This document shows positions 13,301 through 23,300 of a stretch of 64,000 bases of DNA, one piece after another; the first letter of the stretch is position 1, and the number at the start of each line of letters is the position of its first letter. The stretch covers positions 870,347,364 to 870,411,363 of the forward strand of contig NC_056743.1 in the NCBI RefSeq assembly GCF_019279795.1, given 5' to 3'. Both the position numbers and the translations under genes were made by a program. Source of the stretch: Protopterus annectens (lineage: Eukaryota > Chordata > Ceratodontiformes > Protopteridae). Below the pieces are notes generated by a model. The model was not told where the DNA came from, ran no database searches, and worked only from the letters and a program-made list of their open reading frames with translations.

Positions 13301-13464
13301 CCCAAAACTTCCTTAACAAACTTCGGTATGCTACCAACATCTCTACCACAGTTAATCACCCACTGTCTACACAGGTTGATATCCCGTGGAAACCGATGGA
13401 ATGATACCCCCTGTGGCAGATTGTCTTGGCGCATACTACAGTTGATTGCAAAGCAGGAAGGCAT
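10399..13464 (-). pseudogene. Kolobok-type THAP/DDE transposase pseudogene, four exons
   Basis: Spliced minus-strand gene with GT-AG introns. Exons are 13464-13087, 12967-12890, 12794-12687 and 12455-10399. Exon 1 encodes a THAP DNA-binding domain. Exons 2-3 are polar and helical. Exon 4 carries a low-complexity linker, a CxxC cluster (CLDCLLLKLTCPQC), WESQPLIGRMPAGN, and the catalytic core AGDGRCDSPGYSAKY, ATDRHPGI and FDVWHMTKN. These motifs are typical of Kolobok transposases, which insert at TTAA by cut and paste. Lesions: TAG at 13257-13255, a frameshift near 12400, TAG at 11943-11941 and TGA at 11769-11767. Exons 1-3 join in phase 0, and the last 450 codons are open. No terminal repeats were identified. 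It is dead as a transposase unless these are sequencing errors. Confidence 0.85.
13087..13464 (-). pseudogene. THAP-domain exon of the Kolobok gene
   Basis: Begins MPSCFAINC at 13464 and shows the THAP C-x4-C...C-x2-H signature: CFAINC, then FHRFPRD, W, and LCSQHF. A TAG (13257-13255) follows HFE, but the reading frame continues in a THAP-like way (LLPDEMRPKRPIRR) to a strong donor AAG|GTGAGT at 13087/13086. THAP domains bind DNA as zinc-coordinating modules and recognise transposon ends in the P-element and Kolobok groups. Upstream, a possible acceptor (TTATTAG|GTGATC) just before the ATG could mean a 5' noncoding exon. Confidence 0.85.
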
Positions 13465-14215
13465 TTTGACGATCACCTAATAAAAATAGAAATTACTATA
13501 TCAAATCATACAGTACACACAATTCATGGTAAACTAGTTACACTCATTGATATTCATACAACCTGTTAGACTTAATGGTTAGAATCGATGTGCAATGAGA
13601 TATCCAAATTTAATAATGGCTGCTTTTGTGACAGTCATGCAATACATTTGTCAGTGTCACTTGCATCCGCCTTCTCTCTGCAATCAAAGTGTATCCTCGC
13701 TTACAGCCTTTACACGACACATGGAAGTCTGCATTTACTCAGATTCAAACTGGGGCACTGTAAACATCTGCTTTTCTACATGAGCAATGTGAAAGCATTT
13801 TTCATTCAGGTGAATTTCTCCCCTTACTACAAAAACACTTTGTGCTACAAATTAATGAAATGACGCAGGATGGCATATAGCGATTGTATGCCAACTCTGA
13901 AAAGGCCTAATAACTTATGGATTCATTAGTCTTGCATAGGCAGTGTGACCGGACCTGTACATAATTAAAAGCCACTTAAAGGATGACATACACTTTTGTC
14001 TGCATGGTGTGAAGGATGTCAGTTGCACAGGTGGACATTCGCCAATGATTTAAAGTTGCTGAAATATTGCTATAAAAAAAGACAATCACCATCATGATAT
14101 ACAACAGTGAAAACGGCTGTAAGTACATTGCTCTCAGCAGCATCAATTTAAGGCGATGGTAGACAGATGTACAAATGTACACGACACATTAAGTATCCAA
14201 GTCAATGATACTAAC
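13465..14215. other. Spacer between the Kolobok and ballast genes
   Basis: About 750 bp without a recognised coding domain. It should hold the promoter of the THAP gene. No clear TATA box was assigned. Confidence 0.4.
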
Positions 14216-14221
14216 TTTATT
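14216..14221 (-). terminator. AATAAA polyadenylation signal for the ballast gene
   Basis: Minus-strand AATAAA about 100 nt after the predicted stop at 14320. Position and sequence fit a cleavage/polyadenylation signal. Confidence 0.5.
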
Positions 14222-14319
14222 AGTGTACAAACTTCATAAGAAGGTAGCATATACAGTATTTGATAAGTAAAACCATTTTTCAACTGTGAACAGGAAATGC
14301 ACAGCTAACAATAGACATG

Positions 14320-15086
14320 TCAGTGTTCAGAATAAATCCAAAGTCCCTCAAAGGCTCTAAATCCTGTGTACGAATCATCATCTGCACATGGAAACTGTTC
14401 TCGAATTCGTGACACTACACAAGTGGGAAGCACCATTCGATTACCAAATCCCAGCCTTCGATTGTTATGCACCCACAACACATATGCACGGTACACCACA
14501 ATCTGGTACAACCTGAAATATAGAGCAATCCTGTGGACAGAGAGACAGAGAGTACACTCTGACAGACGCTCTGACAGACAGACTGACAGACACACACACA
14601 CACAGACACACACACACAGACACACACACACAGACACACAGACAGACACAGACAGACAGACACACAGACAGACACACAGACAGACAGAACGTACTTGTTT
14701 GTCCACTGCGGTGGTTGATAACACCCTCTACGCCGACACAGTAGCCTGAATATAGTTTTTAAAACGTGGGTATAAAGGCATGCTGAGTCAAACTGTGGGT
14801 GCACAGTTATGCATGCATTGTGACCTGAAGTTGAAGTTACTTCTGCCCATTTTTCAATTGCTCGTGGAGAAGACACGCAACATAGGCATTCGAGTGACGT
14901 GGTCATCATTGTGCATTTGCCACATAGGCACCATGTCATACTTGACAGACTGCTGTAATCAGGGTCCGGGGAAGGTGGTTGATGCTGACCACTGTTGCAC
15001 AAACGGCGCTGCTTCCTTGGCTCGCCAGGTCGATACCTTGGTTCAAATTGATATCCCTGTCTTGCACTATGACTGTGCCCTGCCAT
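14320..15086 (-). CDS. P2X7 ballast-domain protein, two exons, about 200 aa
   Basis: Predicted join of 15086-14695 and 14530-14320 on the minus strand. The 392 and 211 coding bases meet in phase and give 200 residues without a stop. The start at 15086 precedes a GYQFEP segment (11-16) and an S/P-rich stretch. Residues 52-70 form WCLCGKC...ECLCC. Then come ACIT (91), a PTCVVSRIREQFP motif (166-178) and YTGF (185-188). This is the cysteine-rich cytosolic 'ballast' domain of P2X7 receptors, which there binds zinc and a guanosine nucleotide. It also occurs in stand-alone metazoan proteins. There is no channel or membrane segment here, so this is not a P2X receptor. The donor is AA|GTACGT and the acceptor TCCACAG|G after a pyrimidine tract. 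It is a neighbour of the same-strand Kolobok gene. Its function is unknown. Confidence 0.75.
14531..14694 (-). repeat. Intron of the ballast gene, mostly CAGA/CACA microsatellite
   Basis: The 164-bp GT-AG intron consists almost wholly of mixed (CA)n and (CAGA)n repeats (about 14556-14688). Unspliced translation gives only repeat peptides and leaves the two halves of the domain in different frames. Splicing restores one frame. Confidence 0.75.
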
Positions 15087-15330
15087 GAGTACTGTTACAA
15101 TGTGGGAGAGAAGAGCCAAAGGAAATGCATGAGAATTCTCCAATGCAAAATAAATATCAATGTTCCCAATATTGCATGCATGTACACATCCATATATATG
15201 ACAGCCTGGAAGAGAAATCACCCTCACTGAAGACACCATTGACAGTGTTTCAGTTTGGATAATGGGCAAAGTAAGCTATATCTATCGGAAGGCATGTAAT
15301 CACAGTACAAGAGGAAATTAAGTGAGACTA

Positions 15331-15782
<452 letters not shown>

Positions 15783-16600
15783 ACCTCTTCTCTAGACCCT
15801 TAGTTTATCCGTCACTGGTAAGATCTGACCTCTCTTGTTTGGTATATATTTCTTCGAGGTACAGGCCAACAAGGAAAGACTGTGGCTGACCAAGTTCACA
15901 GATGACTGCAAACGGGGTGCAATAATTGACTCTCCAGCAGACAAGCATCCACGAAAAGGGGCCTCATAGCAACAGACAACTGGTGCCACAGCCATGGCCT
16001 CAAGCTACATGACACAAACTGTATAGTCATCCCCTTTTGAAAAATAAATAAGTGAACACAAATTTAGTCTTCCCTCATCAGGCTCATAATTGAGTACAAT
16101 GCCACTTTTGCGATGTACCTTACCAAACACCTGCAGCAACTGGAAAGACACCAAAAGTACCTCAACAAGAGGATCAAAGGGCTCAAACAGATGCCATATG
16201 CTACCTGGTTAAAGAAACGCCAGTTCTAGTCAGTGGCATACCGCCTGTTCAGAGGTGATCTGTGCGTGACGTATAAATCCATGTCCAACCCTGAATTAGT
16301 GGACATGCTGTACCTCAGAAAATCCAAATTCCATCGAGCTACGTGCTTGAGACTTTAACCTCAGCATTGAAATAAGACATGCTGGAGGGACAGATTCATA
16401 ACCCAGAGGCTGCCTTCACTCTCGAATAAAATCCCAGTCCAGGTAAGGCAGAGTCCCTCATTGACTCTCTTCAAGAGGAATGTTGATGAGTGGATGTGGG
16501 ATCCTAGGTTTAGCCCGGGTATCACTTCTGTGTCACTGTTAGACAGAGGCACAGTATACTAACCTCGAAAAAGGCCATAGCAAAATTAATTTAAAATGGG
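15783..16600 (+). mobile_element. LINE fragment, RT to 3' end
   Basis: Begins near the RT block (LTKFTDDCK, from consensus FADDCKL). It continues through the EYNATF-type segment, QQLERHQKYLNKRIKG, and the C-terminal VRQSPSLTLFKRNVDEWM near 16450-16500. Stops and frameshifts make it a relic. Same family as the copies at 3.3, 41.8 and 54.9 kb. Confidence 0.75.
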
Positions 16601-17487
16601 CGTCGAAAGCCAAACAACTTCTCCATAGGATTATAAATTGCCTAGGGCAGATAGCCTAGTATGAACCTATGCACCTAAATGCAGTTATTCAGCAATTGAT
16701 TTTGAAACATTTACTGTGCAAAATTTCTAATCACTATAATATACAAATTCGAATGGCAGTTTACACTGCTATAAAAGTATGTCAATGGTATTCCCAAATT
16801 AAACTTAATCTTATAAAATATAAACAGATGCCGGGACATAAAGCTGATGCTAGGACAAGATAAGAGCTGCTGCTGCATGAGTGCACCATACACATTGTAG
16901 TACAGGTCCACTACCTTGGCCTAGCCAATAACCGATTTGGCCTGTGACATGTTGAAACACCTTAGGTTGCAACATTGTGATGGCAAGCTTCATCACTGCT
17001 GTCAGTCAAGGATTTGGCAAATATCATTTTATGGAGTGAAGAACACATTTGTGCAATAGTCACATTTACAGGCTTCTTCATACGACAAAATAAAGTTATT
17101 TATTTTTTCAGTTTCTGACTTATACAATTTAGTTTACATCAACAATTACACAGCTATAAATTTTATAACAGCCTGGCTTGAAGCCAATAACACTATACAA
17201 CCTGGACAAGTATGCTACTTGTCTAACAGTATCATAAATATAAATCAAGGTTTAACAATTAACTCTTCCACAAGAAAAATGAGTGACGAAGCACGTTGTT
17301 GTCTAAGGCATGTTAGTACAAGTTTCTAAAATGCATTCAGTATACATTACATGTTTGAGCATAATCTCTATAAAGCAAGCTCAAAACCTGGAAAAACTAT
17401 GCCAACGTATTACTAATATAGCCACCAGTGTCTTTTAGGAAATTACACTGAATGATTTTAAACTGATATGCTTGTCATTTTCTATTG
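16601..17487. other. No gene recognised
   Basis: AT-rich sequence between the LINE relic and DIRS-C. No domain is seen in any frame. Confidence 0.45.
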
Positions 17488-17675
17488 ATGTCCTTCAAGG
17501 ATGCATCTGCAGTCCTTACAAATGGGTTGTCCTGTCGCCAGGCAGCCCTTCGGTCGGCCGGATTCCAAAGTCTGGGTCTGGCCTCGGCTGGTGTCGCACT
17601 TCACCCGACGTCATAGCGGCAGTTCTTCGGGTATAAAGGCAGCAGCCGACGCCATTTTCCTCAGTCTTTCTTGCC
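17488..17675 (+). repeat. DIRS-C left inverted terminal repeat
   Basis: Starts ATGTCC after a G, contains the 'gccggattccaaagtctggg' block shared with E and G, and ends at the TTTCTTGCC inner border. Confidence 0.9.
17632..17638 (+). promoter_or_regulatory. TATA box in the DIRS-C left ITR
   Basis: TATAAAG in the context GGGTATAAAGG, about 170 nt before the gag ATG and aligned with TATA boxes in B, F and G. Likely the genomic-strand promoter. Confidence 0.6.
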
Positions 17676-17770
17676 GCGTGGCGTCCGAAGCAGAAACTGT
17701 TCACAAGTGCCGGTCGGTCAGAACCAGAGATTACTACTACAAGTACCGAAGACTTCGAAAAAGCTAAGTA

Positions 17771-17781
17771 CCCCGTTGGGG
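17771..17781 (+). promoter_or_regulatory. Conserved leader hairpin of DIRS-C
   Basis: CCCC-GTT-GGGG inside AGCTAAGTA...AC, 20 nt before the gag ATG. Confidence 0.6.
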
Positions 17782-17801
17782 ACTCTTTCTTGCCTCAGCC
17801 G

Positions 17802-19585
17802 ATGTCAGAAAAAGTGAATAACTGTTTAACTTGTGGGAAACAAATACCTCATAAAGATTTCCACTCTTACTGCTTACCTTGCTTAGGCCCAGACCACGAC
17901 GTAGCAGCTTGTCTAGCCTGTGCTTCTTTCAACCGGCGGACACTTAGGCGCCGGTCGAATTTGCTGAGGAGTTTTTCGCTCGATTTTGCTTACATTATGC
18001 CGTCCGGATCCTCCGACCACGCAAATTTCTAAAAGCGCAGGAAAGGACCGACACTCGCGGTCCGCGGTTTCGAAACCGTTAAGCCAACCGCGAGTGTCTC
18101 TGTTTCGCTGAAACCGAGTCCATGGTTCTTCCTTCGGCTGAAAGCGTTCCTCCTACCGAGGCCTCATCCAGCATGGTGGAATCGGCTTCTGAAATACCAC
18201 CTGCTCTTGCAGGTTCACAGGATTTATCTGATACTATCCCCTTGGATATTTCTACCCCTGCACGTGGAGCTGCTAGGCCACCTGCATCTATGTCGATTAA
18301 GGCCTTTGCCAGGGCTAAAGCAGCAAAATCTACCAAAACTGTGCCTGCTAAGACCCCCTCACACAGGCCTAGCTCTAGTTCACAAATACTTAGTCTTGCA
18401 GAGGATCTCATTTCTTTGATCCGGGGATCCCAACCTCACCCAGACAGGGCCTCTCACCCTCCTCCAGAGAAGAGACCTAGAGCAGAGCCCCCTGAGCCAG
18501 TTTCTACAGATAGCTCCTCTGATGAATCAGATAATTCTAACCCTCCAGAGGGCCCTTTTTCTCCTTATGAGGACTCTGATGCAGAAGAGTCCATTCCTTC
18601 TGCCTCTCCTTCTGAGGAATTTTCCTGTGGGGAAACCTTGCATGCTATGAGGGAACAATTTCAATGGCAGGGCCAGGATTTTTCAGACTCTAGGAAAAGG
18701 CTTAGAACCTTTCTGCATTTGCCACAGCATAGACCTTTAGCCATTCCTCCAGTACTTACTGTTGTGGATGATGCATTTAATGATGCTTGTACTGCCCCTG
18801 CTAAGCCCGATAGATACTACAGGGTTCCGGACACACATTATCATTTGTATAAGGCCCCTCTTGCAGATCCCGAAACTATCTCCCAGGGACCCAAGGCTGT
18901 AGCAGCTACCTCTGCCAAAAAAACCCTCCCTTCTGAAAGGGAATCTAGGGCCTTAGAGAGATGGGGTAAAAAAGTTTACACTTCTGCTACTCTTTCAGCT
19001 AGAGCCTTGAACTGTCAATTCCACATGATTCAGTATCAGGAATTTATGTTAGATCAGTTAACTAAAAATCTGTCCTCTGATGAACCATTAGACAAAAAAT
19101 CTGTTCAGGAAATGGTACATAACATTCAGCATGTCAGTAATCATTCTTTAAAATGCGGCTATGATGCACTGGAGGCTTCCTTTAGATCAGCCATGACTGG
19201 CACAGTGATCAGAAGACATGCATGGTTAAAAGAGCAGTCCTTACCAGACCATGTTAAATCAAAGCTCCTAGATGCTCCCATGGATAAGCTCAATTTGTTT
19301 GGCTCCCCTGCACAGCAAGTGCTGAAGAAGGTGGAAGAGAAAGCAAAATCTGTTCAGACAGTCAAGGATTTCTTGCAGGTCCATCCTCCAAGGTTTAGCA
19401 GGAACTGGCCTTCCAAGAATTGGTCCTTTCCAGACACCTCCAGAGCTCCGAGAGGCAGAAATAAGCGCTCAAGAGGCAGGGGTCAATCCAGAGGTGCTTA
19501 CAGGGGACGTCAATGGCAGGCTAACAACCAGCGAGGTACAGCCACAGATCCAGCCGCCACCACTTCCACAGGACAATCACAGTGA
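17802..19585 (+). pseudogene. DIRS-C gag
   Basis: The start at 17802 gives MSEKVNNC and the cysteine/histidine module C-x2-C...H...C-x2-C-LGPDHDV...C-x2-C. A stop after SDHANF (near 18032) and a frameshift before 18122 break the N-terminal part. From 18122 one frame runs to 19585. It covers an S/P-rich linker, the acidic YEDSDAEES motif, the PKxDRYYRVPDTH segment, and the capsid-like core (RWGKKVYTSAT, ALNCQF, IRRHAWLKEQ, KLLDAPMD). It ends in an RG-rich tail. Gag should package element RNA. There is no retroviral CCHC knuckle; the cysteine module is N-terminal instead. Confidence 0.88.
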
Positions 19586-20114
19586 CTTGGCTCTGGCACC
19601 GCCTACCAGGGAACAACTAGAAGCACCCTTAGGCGGAAAGCTAGCCTTATTTTCAGTAAACTGGCATTACATCACAGGAGACAAATGGATTTTACAGACA
19701 ATAGACCAAGGTTACAGGTTTCACTTCCATACTCTACCAAGGAAGAGGAATGCCAAACCTACCTCCAAATCAGAAGACAGAAGCTCTACAACAAATAACT
19801 CACTAAGGATGAGAGCTGTAGAAAGGGTACCACCTATGGAACAAGGGCAAGGATTTTACTCAAGACTCTTCCTGGTACGAAGAAATGAAAACCAATGGAG
19901 ACCTATTCTCGACCTGTCCGCTTTAAACACATACCTCATTGTTCCAAAATTCAAAATGCTGACCCTACAGCAGCTTCTTCCCATGCTGGGCAAGGAGTCT
20001 TGGCTGGTAACTCTAGATCTCAAGGAGGCATACCTGCACGTCCCCACGACCAAATTGCAGAAGATGCCTCAGATTTCTTGCAGGATCAGAGCATTATCAA
20101 TTCTCAGCATTGCC
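19494..20114 (+). pseudogene. DIRS-C RT, N-terminal part, truncated by the gap
   Basis: Overlaps the gag end by about 90 nt in the +1 frame. It contains APLGGKLALF, the GYRFHFHTLP segment, GQGFYSRLFLV, RPILDLSALNTYL, FKMLTLQQLLPML and VTLDLKEAYLHVP, which are the first RT blocks of DIRS polymerases. A frameshift after LHVP and the gap remove the YLDD active site. Expression in the intact family probably used frameshifting or reinitiation across the overlap; that is inference. Confidence 0.85.
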
Positions 20115-20614
20115 NNNNNNNNNNNNNNNNNNNNNNNNNNNNNNNNNNNNNNNNNNNNNNNNNNNNNNNNNNNNNNNNNNNNNNNNNNNNNNNNNNNNNN
20201 NNNNNNNNNNNNNNNNNNNNNNNNNNNNNNNNNNNNNNNNNNNNNNNNNNNNNNNNNNNNNNNNNNNNNNNNNNNNNNNNNNNNNNNNNNNNNNNNNNNN
20301 NNNNNNNNNNNNNNNNNNNNNNNNNNNNNNNNNNNNNNNNNNNNNNNNNNNNNNNNNNNNNNNNNNNNNNNNNNNNNNNNNNNNNNNNNNNNNNNNNNNN
20401 NNNNNNNNNNNNNNNNNNNNNNNNNNNNNNNNNNNNNNNNNNNNNNNNNNNNNNNNNNNNNNNNNNNNNNNNNNNNNNNNNNNNNNNNNNNNNNNNNNNN
20501 NNNNNNNNNNNNNNNNNNNNNNNNNNNNNNNNNNNNNNNNNNNNNNNNNNNNNNNNNNNNNNNNNNNNNNNNNNNNNNNNNNNNNNNNNNNNNNNNNNNN
20601 NNNNNNNNNNNNNN
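20115..20614. other. Assembly gap, 500 N
   Basis: Exactly 500 N, so probably a gap of arbitrary stated size. It falls inside DIRS-C RT. Confidence 0.99.
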
Positions 20615-21241
20615 TAGGCAGAATATTCTTTACACTTATTTAACATTTGTTAGCTGAGTACATGAACTCTTTTCAACCATGACCCAGCCTAAAAGGGCAA
20701 AATTCATAAACAGCAAGAAGTGCTCAGCAAATAGGTGTTAAACATTATTAGTAAGTGTCAAAGTATGATCGTTAGAATTAGGTAAGCACCCCTTAGGCAC
20801 CAGTATGCTTGACACTCATGTCTGCTACAGATGTACAGCAGTAACACTCTAACACTGATGTCTTTGCCATCAGCACCAGGAACATGGTACTGCAATACCT
20901 TTATATTAGAACCGTAATGGTGGTTATCTGTGCTATCTACATATGTCTCACAGTGTTCCAAAAAACTGTACTTCTTATACTTGCATCCATACACCAATAT
21001 GAGGACTATTCCATTTAATGCTTGTGGACCAGTGCCTTCATGATAGTACTCTATACACCTAATCCATCAATTCTGGTTTCATTTTTCAAGTTGTTCTGTT
21101 GTACTATGTGATGACCTTCCACTGGACCTGAAATCAAGGAGCCTCAGTCCTCACCACTGGCACCAGTGGGGGATGTACACTGGGAGGATGACAAGTTACA
21201 CACACAGTATTTCCAGATACAGCTCTCTGCATCAAGAGCAG
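20615..21241. other. No gene recognised
   Basis: Non-DIRS sequence between the gap and DIRS-D. No domain was recognised. Confidence 0.45.
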
Positions 21242-21410
21242 ATGTTCTTCATTCCACATTGCTGCAGTCCTAACTATTGGGTAGTCCGCTGTCCAGTCGG
21301 CCCGAATACCAAAGTATATGGCTGACGTCGGTCAGGGCGCATTAGACTGACGTCAGTACGTCACGGTACTAATGCGCATGACCGACGTCATATCCTCAGT
21401 CTTTTTTGCC
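21242..21410 (+). repeat. DIRS-D left inverted terminal repeat
   Basis: Pairs with 26477-26676. Contains a perfect TGACGTCA at 21348-21355 and further GACGTC motifs. Ends at CTTTTTTGCC. Confidence 0.92.
21348..21355 (+). promoter_or_regulatory. CRE-like palindrome TGACGTCA in the DIRS-D ITR
   Basis: Exact match to the CREB/ATF consensus. Its mirror copy is at 26533-26540 in the right ITR. Binding is inferred from the motif only. Confidence 0.5.
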
Positions 21411-21550
21411 GCATGGTCCGATGCAGAAGCAATTTTGCGAGTGCAGGTTGGCGTTCTGAAAGTTTCTGAAGTCAGAGTTTCAGACCGAATCAAAGTTGGC
21501 TAAGTACGTTGGGGAATATTTTGTTTTTTCTTGCCTCAGTATTTAACCGG

Positions 21551-23300
21551 ATGTCAGAAAAAGTGAATAACTGTATTTCTTGTGGGAAACAGATACCTCA
21601 TAGGGATTACCATACTTTGTGTATACCTTGTTTAGGGCCTGAGCACGACGTTGTTGGATGCCGCCTTGTGCTAGATTTAACAAACGCACTATTAAGAGAA
21701 GGTTAGACTGTGCCAGGTTAGTTTTGGGAAGCGTTGTAATTATAAAATGCCGTCGGAGGCTCCGACGCCCGCCAAAAGCGCAAGGACAAAGCAGCAAAGC
21801 CTAGAGTGGAAGAACCGACAGTCCCAGACGTCGGATCTTTAGAAGGCTCAGTGGAGCCGGAGGTTTTGCCAGGTGTTTCTTTGGAGAGACTTTACTGTTA
21901 CAGGATGTATCCTCGCAGGAAGTAGGCCAGGCTGAGGGGCTTCTCAGGTGGCTGTTCTTCCCTCTCTTCCTAAGGTGGTTAGAGCCTCCCCTTCTGTTTC
22001 CAAGGCTTCTTTGAGAGGCAGGCCAAGTTTAACTTCAGTGGGGGTTTCTCCTTGTGCTTCAGGGTCTTTGCCTAAGAAACATATGCTTAAAATGGCAGAG
22101 GATTTGATTACTATGATTAGAGGTTCTATGCCCCCTCCTGATAAGAGGCCTAGGGTGGAACCTGAGTTTGAGAGTTTTGAGCAATGTTTGGAGGCTTCTG
22201 AGTCTTCGGCTGAAGACTTGCAGGAGTATCCTCCTTATTCTGATTCTGATGTGGATGATTCTACTCCTTCAGCTTCTCCTCCTGAGGATTTTTCATTTTC
22301 AGAGACTCTGCATTCCATGAGGGAGCATTTTAAATGGGAAGGTCAGGATTTCTCTGATTCCAGGAAGAGGCTTAGGGAATTCTTGTTTTACCCCAGCATA
22401 GGCCTTTAGCTATACCTCCTGTTCTGAATGTGGTGGAAGATGTTTTTGCAGAGGCTTCCCTCAATCCTGATTCTTTGCCTCCTGCCCCAGTTAAACCGGA
22501 TAGGTACTATAGGGTGCCTGAAGCTCATAAGTATCTTTAAGAGTCCTAGGGCAGACCCGAAACTGTCTCTCAGGGGCCTAAAGGTGTGAAGGCCTCTGTT
22601 GTTAAAAATCCTGTTCCTCCTGATAAAGAGGCAAGGGCTTTGGATAGATGGGGAAAGAAAGTGTATACTTCTTCCACTTTAGCCATGAGGGCGTTGAATT
22701 GTCAGTTTCACATGTTAAAATATCAGAATTATCTCCTTTCACAATTGAAATCTAAGGTGGATGCTCTGGCAGAAGGTATTGAGTGTAAAGAGTTGCAGGA
22801 TTTAGTTCATGTGTCTGAACAGGTGGGTAAACATTCCTTGCAATGTGGTTTTGATGCTGTGCAGGCCTCCTCGAGGGTGGCTGCCACTGGTTCTGTTCTT
22901 CGTAGGCATGCCTGGTTGAGAGATCAGAATTTAGCTGAGCATGTTAAAACAAGGATTTTGGATGCTCCTTTGCAGTCTGATGTGTTGTTTGGTTCACCTG
23001 TGGAAGCAGTCTTAAAGAAAATGGAGGACAAGGCTAAGTCTATGCAAACTGTTATGGATTTTGCAGGTGCAGCCTCCAAGTTTAGTAGAAATTGGCCTAC
23101 TAAGGGATGGACTTATCCTGCTTATGATTCCCAGTCTAGGGGTAGGTCTAGACGTGGTAGGGGCAGAGCTCAAGGTTCTTTAGGCCCAGGGACAGGGAGT
23201 TCCCCTGCTCAGACTTCTGGTGAGGGCAGGGTCAGTCCTTTCGTAAGCAGACCCAATGACCTGCCTTTTCAGCTGCCAGTACATTCTCGCCTGGCAGCAC
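21551..23300 (+). pseudogene. DIRS-D gag
   Basis: Starts MSEKVNNCISCGKQIPH at 21551 and frameshifts after about 50 codons. It resumes at 21948-22409 (KMAEDLITMIRG, SESSAEDL, SASPPEDFSF) and again from 22586 with the capsid-like core (RWGKKVYTSSTLAMRALNC, VLRRHAWLRDQ, RILDAPL) and an RG-rich tail (RGRSRRGRGR near 23140). At least three lesions. The frame from 22586 stays open to 24706, but only its first part is gag; the rest is the wrong frame of RT. Confidence 0.85.

Larger units (their letters stand above)
17488..20114 (+). mobile_element. DIRS-C, 5' half, cut by the assembly gap
   Basis: Left ITR, leader, gag and the start of RT are present. The copy runs into a 500-N gap. Sequence after the gap (20615 on) is not DIRS, so RNase H, recombinase, ICR and right ITR are either in the gap or lost. 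Closest by eye to DIRS-G. Confidence 0.92.

Noticed and set aside
14320-15086. A P2X receptor gene
   Set aside because: No extracellular or membrane part is present, only the cytosolic ballast domain.
14415-15269. A 284-residue protein with VCVCV repeats
   Set aside because: The repeat part is translated intron microsatellite. The splice model explains both domain halves better.
9504-15330. Kolobok terminal inverted repeats and TTAA target duplication
   Set aside because: Several TTAA sites exist on each side, but I could not match any pair of adjacent termini by eye.
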